A DNA stretch of 64,000 nt from Pseudomonas guangdongensis (GCF_900105885.1 NZ_LT629780.1:1860001-1924000); one strand, 5' to 3'; positions 8,793 through 18,687 are shown, numbered from the stretch's first letter. The notes: generated by a model not told the origin, from the sequence alone. Numbers and translations are program-made.

Positions 8793-9995
8793 ATGACCGA
8801 CCGACCCACTCCCGCCCTGAGCCGCTGGCTGGTCCTGCTGATGGCCTTCGCCACCGGCGTGGCGGTGGCCAGCAACTACTACAACCAGCCGCTGCTGCAG
8901 ACCCTGGCCGAAGAGTTCGGCCTGTCCTACGCCCGCGCCGGCATCCTGGTCACCACCGCCCAGGTCAGCTACGCGCTGGGCCTGATCCTGCTGGTGCCGC
9001 TGGGCGATCTGCTGGAGCGGCGCGCGCTGATCGTCGGCATGGCCCTGCTCGGTGCCTGCGGCCTGCTGCTCAGTGCGCTGGCGCCGAGCTTCGCGGTGCT
9101 GCTGCTGGGCACCGCACTGGCCGGGATGTTCTCGGTGGTGGCCCAAGTGCTGGTGCCCTTCGCCGCGACCTTGGCCGCGCCCGCCGAGCGCGGCCGGGTG
9201 GTCGGTACTCTGATGAGCGGCCTGCTGCTGGGCATCCTGCTGGCGCGCACCGTGGCCGGCACCCTGTCCGAGCTGGGCAGCTGGCGCGGCGTGTACTTCC
9301 TCGCCGCGGCGGTGCTGGCCGCCACCGCGCTGGCGCTGTGGTTCGCCCTGCCGCGCTACCGCCACCCGGAGCGCATCGGCTACCCGCGCCTGCTGGCCTC
9401 GGTGGCCCTGCTGTTTCGCGACGAGCCGGAGTTCCGCCTGCGCACCCTGCTCGGCGGCCTGAGCTTCGCCATGTTCGCCATGCTCTGGACGCCGCTGGCC
9501 TTCCTGCTCTCGGCCGAGCCCTACGGCTATTCCGACGGGGTGATCGGCCTGTTCGGTATCGTCGGCGCGGTCGGCGCGCTGGCCGCGAGTCTGGCCGGGC
9601 GGATGGCCGACCGGGGGCGCGGCGCGCTGGCGACCAGCCTGGGGCTGGCGCTGCTCGCCCTGTCCTGGCTGCCGCTGGGGTTTGCCGGCGGCTCGCTGGC
9701 GGCGCTGCTGGTCGGCGTGGTGCTGCTCGACCTGGCGGTGCAGCTGACCCACGTCAGCAACATGAACCAGGTCTACCGGCTGCGCCCCGAGGCGCGCAGC
9801 CGGATCAACGCCGGCTACATGACCGGCTATTTCGTCGGCGGCGCGCTGGGCTCGCTGGCGTCGGCTGCGCTGTTCGAGGCATTCGGCTGGCTCGGCGTGT
9901 GCGCCGCCGGCGCGGCGCTGGGCGTGGTCGCGCTGGGGCTCTGGCTGGCCCTCGGCCGGCGTGGCGCGGCGCCGGCGGCGCTGGCCGGTGACTGA
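8793..9995 (+). CDS. MFS transporter, 12-TM drug/metabolite efflux type
   Basis: A 400-residue major facilitator with about 12 hydrophobic helices and no soluble domain. After helix 1 comes SNYYNQPLLQTLAEEFGLS, a motif of the YNFM/AraJ-like efflux group, and the loop 2-3 signature appears as VPLGDLLERRALIV. The start MTDRPTPALSRWL was chosen because the reading frame upstream is not protein-like and leaves room for the promoter shared with the divergent LysR gene. It is probably an exporter of a small organic compound under that regulator; the substrate cannot be told. Confidence 0.9.
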   Translation: MTDRPTPALSRWLVLLMAFATGVAVASNYYNQPLLQTLAEEFGLSYARAGILVTTAQVSYALGLILLVPLGDLLERRALIVGMALLGACGLLLSALAPSFAVLLLGTALAGMFSVVAQVLVPFAATLAAPAERGRVVGTLMSGLLLGILLARTVAGTLSELGSWRGVYFLAAAVLAATALALWFALPRYRHPERIGYPRLLASVALLFRDEPEFRLRTLLGGLSFAMFAMLWTPLAFLLSAEPYGYSDGVIGLFGIVGAVGALAASLAGRMADRGRGALATSLGLALLALSWLPLGFAGGSLAALLVGVVLLDLAVQLTHVSNMNQVYRLRPEARSRINAGYMTGYFVGGALGSLASAALFEAFGWLGVCAAGAALGVVALGLWLALGRRGAAPAALAGD

Positions 9996-10055
9996 CCCGC
10001 TGGCGGGCAAATCTGCGACAATCTCCGCCCCGAATTGCCAGCCGATGTCCGCCCG

Positions 10056-13000
10056 ATGAGTGCCGTACCCGCCTTCGACCAGCTGCTGAACAACCTCGAC
10101 CAGGCGTTCAACGCCGACCGCCACCGCCTGCGCCGCCAGCTGCTCGAACTGCGCAAGCGCCCGGACGAGGCCAGGCTGGCGCAGTGGCTGGAGCGCTTCC
10201 AGGCATCCACAGCCAAGGTCGCGGCACGCCGCGCCAGCGTGCCGCGCATCCGCTACGACGACGCCCTGCCGATCGCCGCGCGTCGTGAGGAGATCAAGGC
10301 CGCCATCGCCACGCATCAGGTGGTGGTGATCGCCGGCGAGACCGGCTCGGGCAAGACCACCCAGTTGCCGAAGATCTGCCTGGAGGTCGGCCGCGGCGTA
10401 CACGGGCTGATCGGCCACACCCAGCCGCGCCGCCTCGCCGCGCGCAGCGTGGCGACCCGCGTCGCCGAGGAAATCGGCACGCCGCTTGGCGAGCTGGTCG
10501 GCTACCAGGTGCGCTTCGAGGACCACAGCGGCGAGCAGTCGCTGGTCAAGCTGATGACCGACGGCATCCTGCTCGCCGAGACCCAGCACGACCGCTTCCT
10601 GGAAAAGTACGACACCCTGATCGTCGACGAGGCCCACGAGCGCAGCCTGAACATCGACTTCCTGCTCGGCTACCTGAAGAACCTGCTGCCGCGCCGCCCC
10701 GACCTCAAGGTGATCATCACCTCGGCGACCATCGACCTGGAGCGCTTCTCCAAGCACTTCGACGACGCGCCGATCATCGAGGTGTCCGGGCGCACCTATC
10801 CGGTGGAGACCTGGTACCGGCCGCTGGCCGCCGAGCAGGACGAGAACGGCGAGGCGCTGTTCGACGACCTCTCGGTGGATCAGGGCATCCTGCGCGCCCT
10901 CGACGAGATCGAGGCGCACGAGCGCGCGGTGGGCCAGCGTCCCGGCGACGTGCTGGTGTTCCTGCCCGGCGAGCGCGAGATCCGCGAGGCCGCCGAGGTG
11001 CTGCGCAAGGCCAACCTGCGCCACGCCGAGGTGATGCCGCTGTACGCGCGCCTGACCCCGGCCGAGCAGCAGAAGATCTTCAGGCCCGCCTCCGGGCGCA
11101 AGATCGTGCTGGCCACCAACGTCGCCGAAACCTCGCTGACCGTGCCGGGCATCCGCTACGTGATCGACTCCGGCACCGCGCGCATCAGCCGCTACAGCTA
11201 CCGTTCCAAGGTCCAGCGCCTGCCCATCGAGGCGGTGTCGCAGGCCAGCGCCAACCAGCGCAAGGGCCGCTGCGGCCGGGTCGAGCCGGGCATCTGCATC
11301 CGCCTGTACAGCGAGGAGGACTTCCTCTCCCGCCCCGAGTTCACCGACCCCGAGATCCTGCGCACCAACCTGGCCGCGGTGATCCTGCAGATGCTCCACC
11401 TGCGCCTCGGCGACATCCAGGACTTCCCGTTCATCGAGCCGCCGGAAGGCAAGGCGATCAGCGACGGCTTCAACCTACTGCAGGAGCTGTCCGCGGTCGG
11501 CCGCGACAACCAGCTGACCGCGCTGGGCCGCCAGCTGGCGCGCCTGCCGATCGACCCGCGCCTCGGCCGCATGCTGCTGGAAGGCGCCCGGCAGGGCAGT
11601 CTGGCCGAGGTGCTGGTGGTGGTCAGCGCCCTGTCGGTGCAGGACCCGCGCGAGCGGCCGATGGAGCGCCAGCAGGCCGCCGACCAGGCCCACGCGCAGT
11701 GGAAGAACCCGGACTCCGACTTCGCCGCGCTGATCAACCTGTGGCACGGCTTCGAGGCGCAGCGCCAGGCGCTGGGCGCCAACGCGCTGCGCAACTGGTG
11801 CCGCCGCAACTTCCTCAACTACCTGCGCCTGCGCGAATGGCGCGACGCCCACCGCCAGCTGCTGCTGACCTGCCGCGACCTCAAGCTGCCGCTCAACCCG
11901 CTGGAAGCGCCTGAGCCGGTCGCCGCGCCCGTGGTGACGGGCGAGCTGGACCAGCGTGCCCGCCAGGCCGTCGCCGCCCAGGACGAGCGCCAGCAGAACG
12001 CGCAGACCCTGAAGAACTACGCCGCCGTGCACAAGGCACTGCTCGCCGGCCTGCTCAGCCAGATCGGCCAGAAGACCGAGGAGGGCGACTACAACGGCGC
12101 CCGCCAGCGCCGCTTCTGGCTGCATCCGGGCAGCAGCATCGGCCGCAAGCGTCCGCAGTGGGTGATGGCCGCCGAACTGGTGGAAACCACCAAGCTGTTC
12201 GCGCGCATGGTGGCGAAGATCGACCCCGACTGGATCGAGCCGCTGGCCCCGCATCTGGTGAAGAAGAACCATCTGGAGCCGCACTGGGAGAAGAAGCGCG
12301 GCCAGGTGGTGGCCTACGAGCAGATCAGCCTCTACGGCCTGATCATCGTCGGCCGCCGCCCGGTGCATTACGGGCCCATCGACCCGGCGGCCGCGCGCGA
12401 GCTGTTCATCCGCGAAGGTCTGGTGCGCGGCGAGATCAACAGCCGCGCCAAGTGCCTGAGCGCCAACCGCCAGTTGCTGGAGCGGCTCGACGAGCTGGAA
12501 GCCAAGGCGCGCCGCCGCGACATCCTCGCCGACGAGGAAACCCTGTTCGCCTTCTACGACGCGCGGCTGCCGCAGGACATCTACCAGACCGCCAGTTTCG
12601 AGAGCTGGTACAAGCGCGAGAGCGCCAGGGATGCGCAGCTGTTGATCATGCGCGAGGAGGACGTGCTGGCCCGCGAGGCCAGCGAGATCACTGCGCAGCA
12701 GTACCCGGACAGCCTGAGCATCGGCCGCCTGCAGCTGCCGCTGTCCTACCACTTCGAGCCCAACCACCCGCGCGACGGCGTCACCCTGCGCGTGCCGGCG
12801 CCGCTGCTGCCGCAGCTGCCGGCCGAGCGGCTCGACTGGCTGGTGCCGGGTCTCTTGGAGGCCAAGTGCGTGGCGCTGGTGCGCGGCCTGCCCAAGGCGC
12901 TGCGCAAGAACTTCGTGCCGGTGCCGGACTTCGTCGGCGCCGCGCAGGCCAAGCTGGTCTTCGGCGAAGGCTCGCTGCCCGAGGCGCTGGGCCGCGAGCT

Positions 13001-14069
13001 GCAACGCATGACTGGTGCCCGGGTGCCCGAGGAAGCCTGGGCGGACGCCGCCGCCCAGCTGGACAGCCACCTGAAGATGAACATCGAGGTGGTCGACGCG
13101 CGCGGCAAGTTCCTCGGCGAGGGCCGCGACCTGGCCGAGCTGACCGCGCGCTTCGCCGAGGCCAGCCAGGCCGCGCTGGCGATCCCCGAGAGCCAGGCCG
13201 AGGCCAAGCCGGTCGCCGCCCGCGACTTCGCCGCCGTCAAGCAGCAGACCCAGCAGAAGATCGCCGGCCTGTCGCTGACCGTCTACCCGGCGCTGGTCGA
13301 GGAGGGCGGCACGGTCAAGGAAGGCCGCTTCCCGACCCAGGCCGAAGCCGAATTCCAGCACCGCCGCGCCCTACAGCGCCTGCTGCTGCAACAGCTGAAC
13401 GAGCCGGCCAAGTACCTGCGCGGCAAGCTGCCCGGCCTCACCGAGCTGGGCCTGCTGTACCGCGACCTGGGCCGCGTCGAGGCGCTGGTCGAGGACATCC
13501 TGCTGGCCAGCCTGGACAGCTGCATCCTCGAAGGCGAAAGCCCGCTGCCGCGCGACGGCGCCGCGCTGGCCAGCCTCGCCGAGCGCAAGCGCGGCAGCTG
13601 GGCCGAACACGCCGAGTGCCTGGCCAGACTGACACTGGAGATCCTCAAGCTCTGGCACGGCCTGCAGAAGCGCTTCAAGGGCCGCATCGACCTGGCCATG
13701 GCGGTGGCGCTCAACGACATCAAGGCGCAGCTGGGCCACCTGGTCTACCCCGGCTTCGTGCGCCAGACCCCGGCCGAGTGGCTCAGTGAGTATCCGCGCT
13801 ACCTCAAGGCCATCGAGCAGCGCCTGGACAAGGTCGGCAGCCAGCTGCAGCGCGACCGGGTGTGGAGCGGCGAGCTGGCCGGCTGCTGGGAGCAGTACCA
13901 GGCGCGGCTGAAGAAACACCAGCAGGAGGGCAAGCGCGACCCCGAGCTGGCGCTGTACCGCTGGATGCTGGAGGAGTACCGGGTGTCGTTGTTCGCCCAG
14001 CAGCTGGGGACGAAGATGGCGGTGTCGGACAAGCGCCTGAACAAGCAGTGGGGGGCGGTGGAGGGCTGA
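10056..14069 (+). CDS. hrpA: ATP-dependent RNA helicase HrpA (DEAH box)
   Basis: A 1337-residue DEAH/RHA helicase. Walker A GETGSGKTTQLPK is at about residues 93-105, DEAH in VDEAHERSLNID near 190, then TSATID, and motif VI in QRKGRCGRVEPG. The HA2, OB-fold and long DUF3418 C-terminal regions characteristic of bacterial HrpA follow. In Escherichia coli HrpA acts on mRNA and rescues stalled ribosomes. The start at 10056 (MSAVPAFDQLLNNL) is the first ATG in frame and gives a normal length of about 1300. It stands alone; the next gene converges. Confidence 0.96.
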   Translation: MSAVPAFDQLLNNLDQAFNADRHRLRRQLLELRKRPDEARLAQWLERFQASTAKVAARRASVPRIRYDDALPIAARREEIKAAIATHQVVVIAGETGSGKTTQLPKICLEVGRGVHGLIGHTQPRRLAARSVATRVAEEIGTPLGELVGYQVRFEDHSGEQSLVKLMTDGILLAETQHDRFLEKYDTLIVDEAHERSLNIDFLLGYLKNLLPRRPDLKVIITSATIDLERFSKHFDDAPIIEVSGRTYPVETWYRPLAAEQDENGEALFDDLSVDQGILRALDEIEAHERAVGQRPGDVLVFLPGEREIREAAEVLRKANLRHAEVMPLYARLTPAEQQKIFRPASGRKIVLATNVAETSLTVPGIRYVIDSGTARISRYSYRSKVQRLPIEAVSQASANQRKGRCGRVEPGICIRLYSEEDFLSRPEFTDPEILRTNLAAVILQMLHLRLGDIQDFPFIEPPEGKAISDGFNLLQELSAVGRDNQLTALGRQLARLPIDPRLGRMLLEGARQGSLAEVLVVVSALSVQDPRERPMERQQAADQAHAQWKNPDSDFAALINLWHGFEAQRQALGANALRNWCRRNFLNYLRLREWRDAHRQLLLTCRDLKLPLNPLEAPEPVAAPVVTGELDQRARQAVAAQDERQQNAQTLKNYAAVHKALLAGLLSQIGQKTEEGDYNGARQRRFWLHPGSSIGRKRPQWVMAAELVETTKLFARMVAKIDPDWIEPLAPHLVKKNHLEPHWEKKRGQVVAYEQISLYGLIIVGRRPVHYGPIDPAAARELFIREGLVRGEINSRAKCLSANRQLLERLDELEAKARRRDILADEETLFAFYDARLPQDIYQTASFESWYKRESARDAQLLIMREEDVLAREASEITAQQYPDSLSIGRLQLPLSYHFEPNHPRDGVTLRVPAPLLPQLPAERLDWLVPGLLEAKCVALVRGLPKALRKNFVPVPDFVGAAQAKLVFGEGSLPEALGRELQRMTGARVPEEAWADAAAQLDSHLKMNIEVVDARGKFLGEGRDLAELTARFAEASQAALAIPESQAEAKPVAARDFAAVKQQTQQKIAGLSLTVYPALVEEGGTVKEGRFPTQAEAEFQHRRALQRLLLQQLNEPAKYLRGKLPGLTELGLLYRDLGRVEALVEDILLASLDSCILEGESPLPRDGAALASLAERKRGSWAEHAECLARLTLEILKLWHGLQKRFKGRIDLAMAVALNDIKAQLGHLVYPGFVRQTPAEWLSEYPRYLKAIEQRLDKVGSQLQRDRVWSGELAGCWEQYQARLKKHQQEGKRDPELALYRWMLEEYRVSLFAQQLGTKMAVSDKRLNKQWGAVEG

Positions 14070-14099
14070 CGGCCCCCACTGCCGGCGCGCCGTGACGGA

Positions 14100-15191
14100 T
14101 CAGGGCTGTTCGTAGCCCCGGACGGTGGCCTTCAACTGTTCGGCAAAGTTGAAGATGTCGTCCACGGTGTCGATGGGGTGGCGGGTTTCGGTCTTGTCGC
14201 TGTCGAAGGTGCCGATATATTTCTGCGTGCGGTTGAAATGGAGGCGGCAGATCGGCTTGCGGTTGTTGTCGTCGAGCAGCACGCCGAAGTAGCTCTGCGT
14301 GTCCCGTGGCGCCACCCGCTTCACGTCGGCCTCGGCGCGGACAATGGCGCGGACGATGTTGAAGCCGTCCAGTTCTTCCTGGGTAGTGAGGATCTTGTCC
14401 TTGAGATTGTCTTCGCCCTGTAGCGGCTCCTCTGGATTCTCCGTGGCATTCGAGGCGGCCTGCGCGGTGGCGCTGACGCCGGTGATGGCGGATTTCAGAC
14501 GCTCGTTGGCCTGGTCGTTGAGGAACTGGCGCATCGCCTTGAGCATGAGCACGGCGAACTGTTCGCGCACTCGCTGGGTGATGGTGCCGTCGTAGACGCG
14601 GGTAGTGAACAGGCGGACAAAGTCGTCATCGGGCGTATTGAACTGTTTGGCCAGTTCGCGCTTCAGCTGGCTGACGTACTTCAACTCGCCGGCTGCATTG
14701 ATGATGGATTCGACATCGAAGGCGGGCTTGGTGAGCTTCTTCAGTTCGGGGACGGCGTGGTCGTCGATATCCAGCAGGTCGAGAACGAGGAACGGCTTTT
14801 CATCCATCTTGTTGGGCGCGTCGAGGTCGGTGAAGAACTTGTAGACCTGACCGTTGGTAAGAATGGCAATTCGCGCGCTGGTGACGGAGAAGTAGCGGTA
14901 CAGCTGCGCTGCATGGTTGATGTTCAGGTTGTCGCCGAGCTTCTTGCACTCGATCAGGATCTGTACCTGTCCGTCCTTGCAGATGGCGTAATCGACTTTT
15001 TCGCCTTTCTTGGTGCCGACATCGGCGGTGAATTCGGGAACGACTTCGGTGGGGTCGAATACGTCGTAGCCCAGCACCGCCTGTATGAAGGGCATGATGA
15101 AGGCAGTCTTGGTGGCCTCTTCGGTCTGGATGGCGTTCTTCTGCTGCTCGACCTTGGCCGCCAGGGTGGCCAGTTTGTCCTCAAATTCCAT
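14100..15191 (-). CDS. Orphan HsdR_N-type restriction endonuclease-like protein
   Basis: A 363-residue protein resembling the N-terminal nuclease domain of type I restriction R subunits (HSDR_N_2), without the helicase motor. The PD-(D/E)XK-like core is visible: ETAFIMPF-type helix (here EEATKTAFIMPFIQ), the strand EVVPEFTADVG, catalytic-type Asp in EKVDYAI, and ECKK in ILIECKKLGDN. A middle region with a predicted coiled helix and a C-terminal beta-rich stretch (SYFGVLLDDNNRKPICRLHF) follow. No hsdM or hsdS gene is adjacent. Its codon use is less GC-biased than hrpA, hinting at transfer. It could be a defence nuclease or a domesticated fragment. Confidence 0.75.
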   Translation of the reverse strand: MEFEDKLATLAAKVEQQKNAIQTEEATKTAFIMPFIQAVLGYDVFDPTEVVPEFTADVGTKKGEKVDYAICKDGQVQILIECKKLGDNLNINHAAQLYRYFSVTSARIAILTNGQVYKFFTDLDAPNKMDEKPFLVLDLLDIDDHAVPELKKLTKPAFDVESIINAAGELKYVSQLKRELAKQFNTPDDDFVRLFTTRVYDGTITQRVREQFAVLMLKAMRQFLNDQANERLKSAITGVSATAQAASNATENPEEPLQGEDNLKDKILTTQEELDGFNIVRAIVRAEADVKRVAPRDTQSYFGVLLDDNNRKPICRLHFNRTQKYIGTFDSDKTETRHPIDTVDDIFNFAEQLKATVRGYEQP

Positions 15192-15431
15192 TTATATGCT
15201 CCTGGGTGCGGGGCTCGCCCGCTGACGGGGTGCTGCGTGGCGCGGTCGTTGATCCTGAGCGTGCTATTCCCGCTGCCCGGCGACACGCCAGGGTGAAGCT
15301 ACAGGAAGCCTGTCGTCATGCTCAAGCCGGAGTAAGGGCGTGCCGGGTGTGGATATCCAGGCTGCCCCCTGAATATCCGTGCGCTCAGCCATAGTTGCGC
15401 GTGATGTGGCGCGGAGCGTCTCGCGGGTGAC

Positions 15432-15974
15432 TCAGTGGTCGCGCGCCACTTCCACCATCTCCGCCGTCACCTCGATCACCCGCACACCGTCTGTCGGCGC
15501 ACTCTCGACCCGCGCCAGCAGCGCCTGCCTGGCCACCTTGTAGCAGTCCTCCACATGGGCGTTGCCGAGCAGCTTCATCGCCCCGAAGCTGATCGAGGCG
15601 GCCAGCGCCTGGCCGAGGATCGGCACGAAGCGGGCCGCGGTCCTGGTGGTGACGCGCACGCCGATGCTCTTCAGCGCCTGCATGACCAGCTGGCGGGTGA
15701 CCAGCTTGCCGATCAGGTTGTTGCCCAGGCTGGTGGCGGCGACCAGCACGATGCGCTGCAGCTTGGGGTCGAGGCCGCGGACCTGCTCGGCGCCGAGGCC
15801 GAACTTCTGGTTGATCGCCGGGAGCAGCTCGACCAGCAGGGCGATGTCGGCACCCAGGTCGAGTCCGGGGATCGGCAGCACCGCGGCGCCGGCGGAGAGG
15901 CCGGCGCGCTTGGTGACCATGGCCTTGCACTCGTCGCGCAGGGTGTCCAGTTCTTCGAGGGTGCGGGGCAGCAT
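15432..15974 (-). CDS. Small hydrophobic protein, DUF697/EcsC-like, function unknown
   Basis: A 180-residue protein with helical hydrophobic segments: SAGAAVLPIPGLDLGADIAL, LVLVAATSLGNNLIGKL-like and RFVPILGQALAASISFGAM. The Pro/Gly-rich amphipathic layout and the PIPGLDLGADIALL stretch resemble the membrane-associating tail domain found with some GTPases (DUF697-like), but no GTPase motif is present. I cannot assign a role. The likely start is MLPRTLEELDTL at 15974. Upstream, at 15192-15431, no gene is seen. Confidence 0.6.
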   Translation of the reverse strand: MLPRTLEELDTLRDECKAMVTKRAGLSAGAAVLPIPGLDLGADIALLVELLPAINQKFGLGAEQVRGLDPKLQRIVLVAATSLGNNLIGKLVTRQLVMQALKSIGVRVTTRTAARFVPILGQALAASISFGAMKLLGNAHVEDCYKVARQALLARVESAPTDGVRVIEVTAEMVEVARDH

Positions 15975-16032
15975 GGCGGGCTCCGGGTCGGTCGGGCGGG
16001 CCTTCAGTATGCCGCAACGCGGGGCGTGCGGC

Positions 16033-17574
16033 TCAGCCGGCGACGAGGCTTTCCCCGGCGACTTCGACCCGGTTGCGGCCGTGCTGCTTGGCTCGGTAGA
16101 GCGCCTGGTCGGCCTGCAGGATCAGCCCGGCGGGCGTGTGCCGCGCGCAGTCCTCGGCGTACATCAGGCCGGCGCTGATGGTGAAGCTGACCGGCTCGCC
16201 GGCGTCGGTGCGGGTGACCAGTTCGGCGACGCTGCGGCGCAGGCGTTCGGCCAGTGCCAGGCTCTGTTCCAGGTTCAGTTCGGGGAGGATCAGCGCGAAC
16301 TCCTCGCCGCCGTAGCGGGCCGCCAGGTCGCCGGCGCGCTGGCAGGAGCGGGTCAGGACGGCGCCCAGATGGCGCAGACAGTCGTCGCCGAACAGGTGGC
16401 CGTAGCGGTCGTTGAGCTTCTTGAAGTGGTCGATGTCGAGAAGGATCAGGGTCAGGGCGTGGCCATGGCGGCTGGCGCGGGCGTGTTCGGCGGCGAGCAT
16501 GGCGTCGAAGTGGCGGCGGTTGCTCAGGCCGGTGAGGCCGTCCTGCTGCGAGAGCTGCATCAGTTCGCGGTTGGCCAGCTGCAGCTGGCGGGTCATGTTG
16601 CTGTATTCGCGCACGCTGTGGCAGATGGTGTCCAGTTCGTGGAACAGGGTCGGCGGCGGCAGCTGCACGGGGCGCTCGCCGTTGAGCTGCTCCAGCGCCT
16701 GGTTGCAGAGCAGGATCGGGCGCAGCAGGTGGCGCTGGAAGGCGTAGAGCACCAGGACGGTGATGGCGCCGAGCAGCAGCAGGACCAGCAGGCCATAGCG
16801 GCGCACCTGGCTGGCTTCGTGCTCGACGGCGGTGGCGATCTGCTGGGTCTTCAGCGCGGTGTCGGTGTTCAGGGTGGCGGCCAGCTGCTTCTGCTGTTCG
16901 AGGGCCTGGCGGTGTTCGGCGCCGATCTGCGTTTCGAGGGCGTGCAACTGGCCGAACTGTGCCTGCAGGGCGCCGAGCAGATGCTGCGCGCCGGGCGGAG
17001 CGCCGCTGTCCGGCAGGGCCTGAGCCTGCTGCTGCAAGGCCTGCCAGTCGGAGCCGATCAGGCCGAGGTGGCTGCTGGCGGCGGCGAAGCGGGCGAGTTC
17101 GCCGCCGTCGCCCGGTAGCGCGGCGAGCAGGGCGGCGGCGCGCTGCTGCAGGGCGGCCAGGGTGTCGCGCTGGGCATCGCGCAGGCGGGCGAGGTTCTGC
17201 AGGTGCAGCAGCGTCTGGCCGGCTCGCTCGGCCAGTGCGCTGTCGGGGGCGAAGGCGAAGCTGTCTACCAGCACCTGGGCCTGCAGGCGGCTGCTGCGCG
17301 CGGCGCGGCTGTCGCTGGTCCAGTAGAGGGTCTGGATGAAGCCGTAGAGCTGTTCGACGCGCTGGGTGTTGTAGCGCCAGCGGGTCAGCTCGGGCAGGTA
17401 CTCGTCGCGCACCTGGTTGGCCTTGTCGACGATGCCGCCGAGCAGCGGCATGGACAACCAGATGGCCAGGGCGAACAGCAGGAGTACGCCGAACAGGCCC
17501 AGTTGCACGGTGGTGGCCAGTTGCGGGCGAAAGCCGGATGTCGGGCCGCTGGGCGGCGGGCGCTGCGGGTGCAT
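16033..17574 (-). CDS. Membrane diguanylate cyclase (GGDEF)
   Basis: A 513-residue inner-membrane signalling enzyme that makes cyclic di-GMP from two GTP. One helix lies at about residues 22-44 (QLGLFGVLLLFALAIWLSMP) and a second near residues 240-260 (LLVLLLLGAITVLVLYAF); they bracket a helical periplasmic sensor of about 195 residues. A HAMP-like linker leads to the GGDEF domain. The active site is GGEEF (near residue 421), with an intact inhibitory I-site RAGD five residues before it. The start is 10 bases after the stop of the binding-protein gene, so the two are co-transcribed. The periplasmic protein probably feeds the sensor domain. Confidence 0.92.
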   Translation of the reverse strand: MHPQRPPPSGPTSGFRPQLATTVQLGLFGVLLLFALAIWLSMPLLGGIVDKANQVRDEYLPELTRWRYNTQRVEQLYGFIQTLYWTSDSRAARSSRLQAQVLVDSFAFAPDSALAERAGQTLLHLQNLARLRDAQRDTLAALQQRAAALLAALPGDGGELARFAAASSHLGLIGSDWQALQQQAQALPDSGAPPGAQHLLGALQAQFGQLHALETQIGAEHRQALEQQKQLAATLNTDTALKTQQIATAVEHEASQVRRYGLLVLLLLGAITVLVLYAFQRHLLRPILLCNQALEQLNGERPVQLPPPTLFHELDTICHSVREYSNMTRQLQLANRELMQLSQQDGLTGLSNRRHFDAMLAAEHARASRHGHALTLILLDIDHFKKLNDRYGHLFGDDCLRHLGAVLTRSCQRAGDLAARYGGEEFALILPELNLEQSLALAERLRRSVAELVTRTDAGEPVSFTISAGLMYAEDCARHTPAGLILQADQALYRAKQHGRNRVEVAGESLVAG

Positions 17575-17584
17575 GGCGGCGTAC

Positions 17585-18343
17585 TCAGTAGACGCTGAAG
17601 GGGAAGTACTGGCGGTTGATGCGGTCGTAGATGCCGTTCAGGCGGATTTCTTCCAGCGCGCGGTTGAGGCGGTTGCGCAGGTCGTCGTCGCCCTTGCGGA
17701 CCGCGATGTGCGCCTTGGGGCTGAGCGCGTCGCCGAGCAGCGGGCTGCCGATGAAGTCGTAGTCGGCGGCCTCCGGGCGCTGCAGGAAGTCCAGCAGGTT
17801 GATGCTGTCGGAGAGCACCAGATCGGCCTCGCCGCGCAGCAGCTTGGCGAAGGCGCGGTCCTGGTGGTCGACCAGCAGCAGGGTGCTGCGCGGGTAGTGG
17901 CGCGCCACGTAGTCGGCCTGGATGGTGCCCTCGATGATCGCCAGGCGCAGGCCGGCGAGGGCGGCAGGCGAGGTGTCGCCGACGCTGCCGGCGCGGCCGG
18001 CGAACACCGAGTGGGACTGGTAGTAGTAGTCGCTGAAGTCGACCCGCTGCAGGCGCTCCGGGGTGCGCGCCATGCTGGCGACGATCAGGTCGACGCTGCG
18101 GTCTTCCAGGCGTGGGATCAGGTCGCGCCAGGTGATGGCCTGCACCTGGCACTGGACCTGCATCTGCTGGCACAGCGCCTGGGCGATTTCCACGTCGAAG
18201 CCGGTCAGTTGGCCGCTGTCGTCCACATAGCTGAACGGCGCGTAGTTGCCCTCGGTGGCGACCCGCAGCAGCTCGGCATGGGTGGGCTGGACAACCAGCA
18301 GGGTACTCAGCAGGGGCAGCAGCAGGATCAGGACTCGGGGCAT
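17585..18343 (-). CDS. Periplasmic solute-binding protein, family 3 (amino acid type)
   Basis: A 252-residue protein with a cleavable signal peptide (MPRVLILLLPLLSTLLVVQP then THA). The mature part begins LLRVATEGNYAPFSYVDDSG, the family 3 signature, and includes TGFDVEIAQAL. The start at 18343 is preferred over 18367 because AAGGA sits 7-8 bases upstream and the signal peptide then starts properly. No ABC permease genes follow. Instead it heads a two-gene operon with the GGDEF cyclase, so it more likely acts as a ligand sensor subunit than in transport. Confidence 0.88.
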   Translation of the reverse strand: MPRVLILLLPLLSTLLVVQPTHAELLRVATEGNYAPFSYVDDSGQLTGFDVEIAQALCQQMQVQCQVQAITWRDLIPRLEDRSVDLIVASMARTPERLQRVDFSDYYYQSHSVFAGRAGSVGDTSPAALAGLRLAIIEGTIQADYVARHYPRSTLLLVDHQDRAFAKLLRGEADLVLSDSINLLDFLQRPEAADYDFIGSPLLGDALSPKAHIAVRKGDDDLRNRLNRALEEIRLNGIYDRINRQYFPFSVY

Positions 18344-18687
18344 CGGGAAATCCTTGCTCGATTGCACAGCGGGCGAACTGTCAGTTTAGCGTCATATCAC
18401 ATTTCTCGGAGTATTTTTGCGTCAAGTCAGTGACGTCACGGCCTGTCGCAGGCGTCGCCGGAAGCCTGCGACAGGTTCGCTCCAGGGCGATGCGGGGCTG
18501 CCGGATGCCGGGTTGTCGCGGCGACGCTGCCACCGCCTCAGCTGTCACGGTCGCCCGGCAACCGCTCTGCGCCGACCTTCTGGCTGGGTGGGGCGGGAGC
18601 GACTGTGCGTTGTGGGGGCGCTGCCCGCAAACCGCCGCGCCTCGGCGCGTAGTGGCGCCGGCGCCGGGCAGGCGATGGCGCGCCGCT
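18344..18687. promoter_or_regulatory. Intergenic region with inverted repeats upstream of the binding-protein/cyclase operon
   Basis: No gene is visible. AT-rich sequence at 18370-18425 is the probable promoter region of the minus-strand operon. TGACGTCA (18431-18438) is a perfect 8-bp palindrome. CCTGTCGCAGGC (18442-18453) and its reverse complement (18464-18475) form a 12-bp stem with a 10-base loop, like a REP-type hairpin. Confidence 0.5.
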
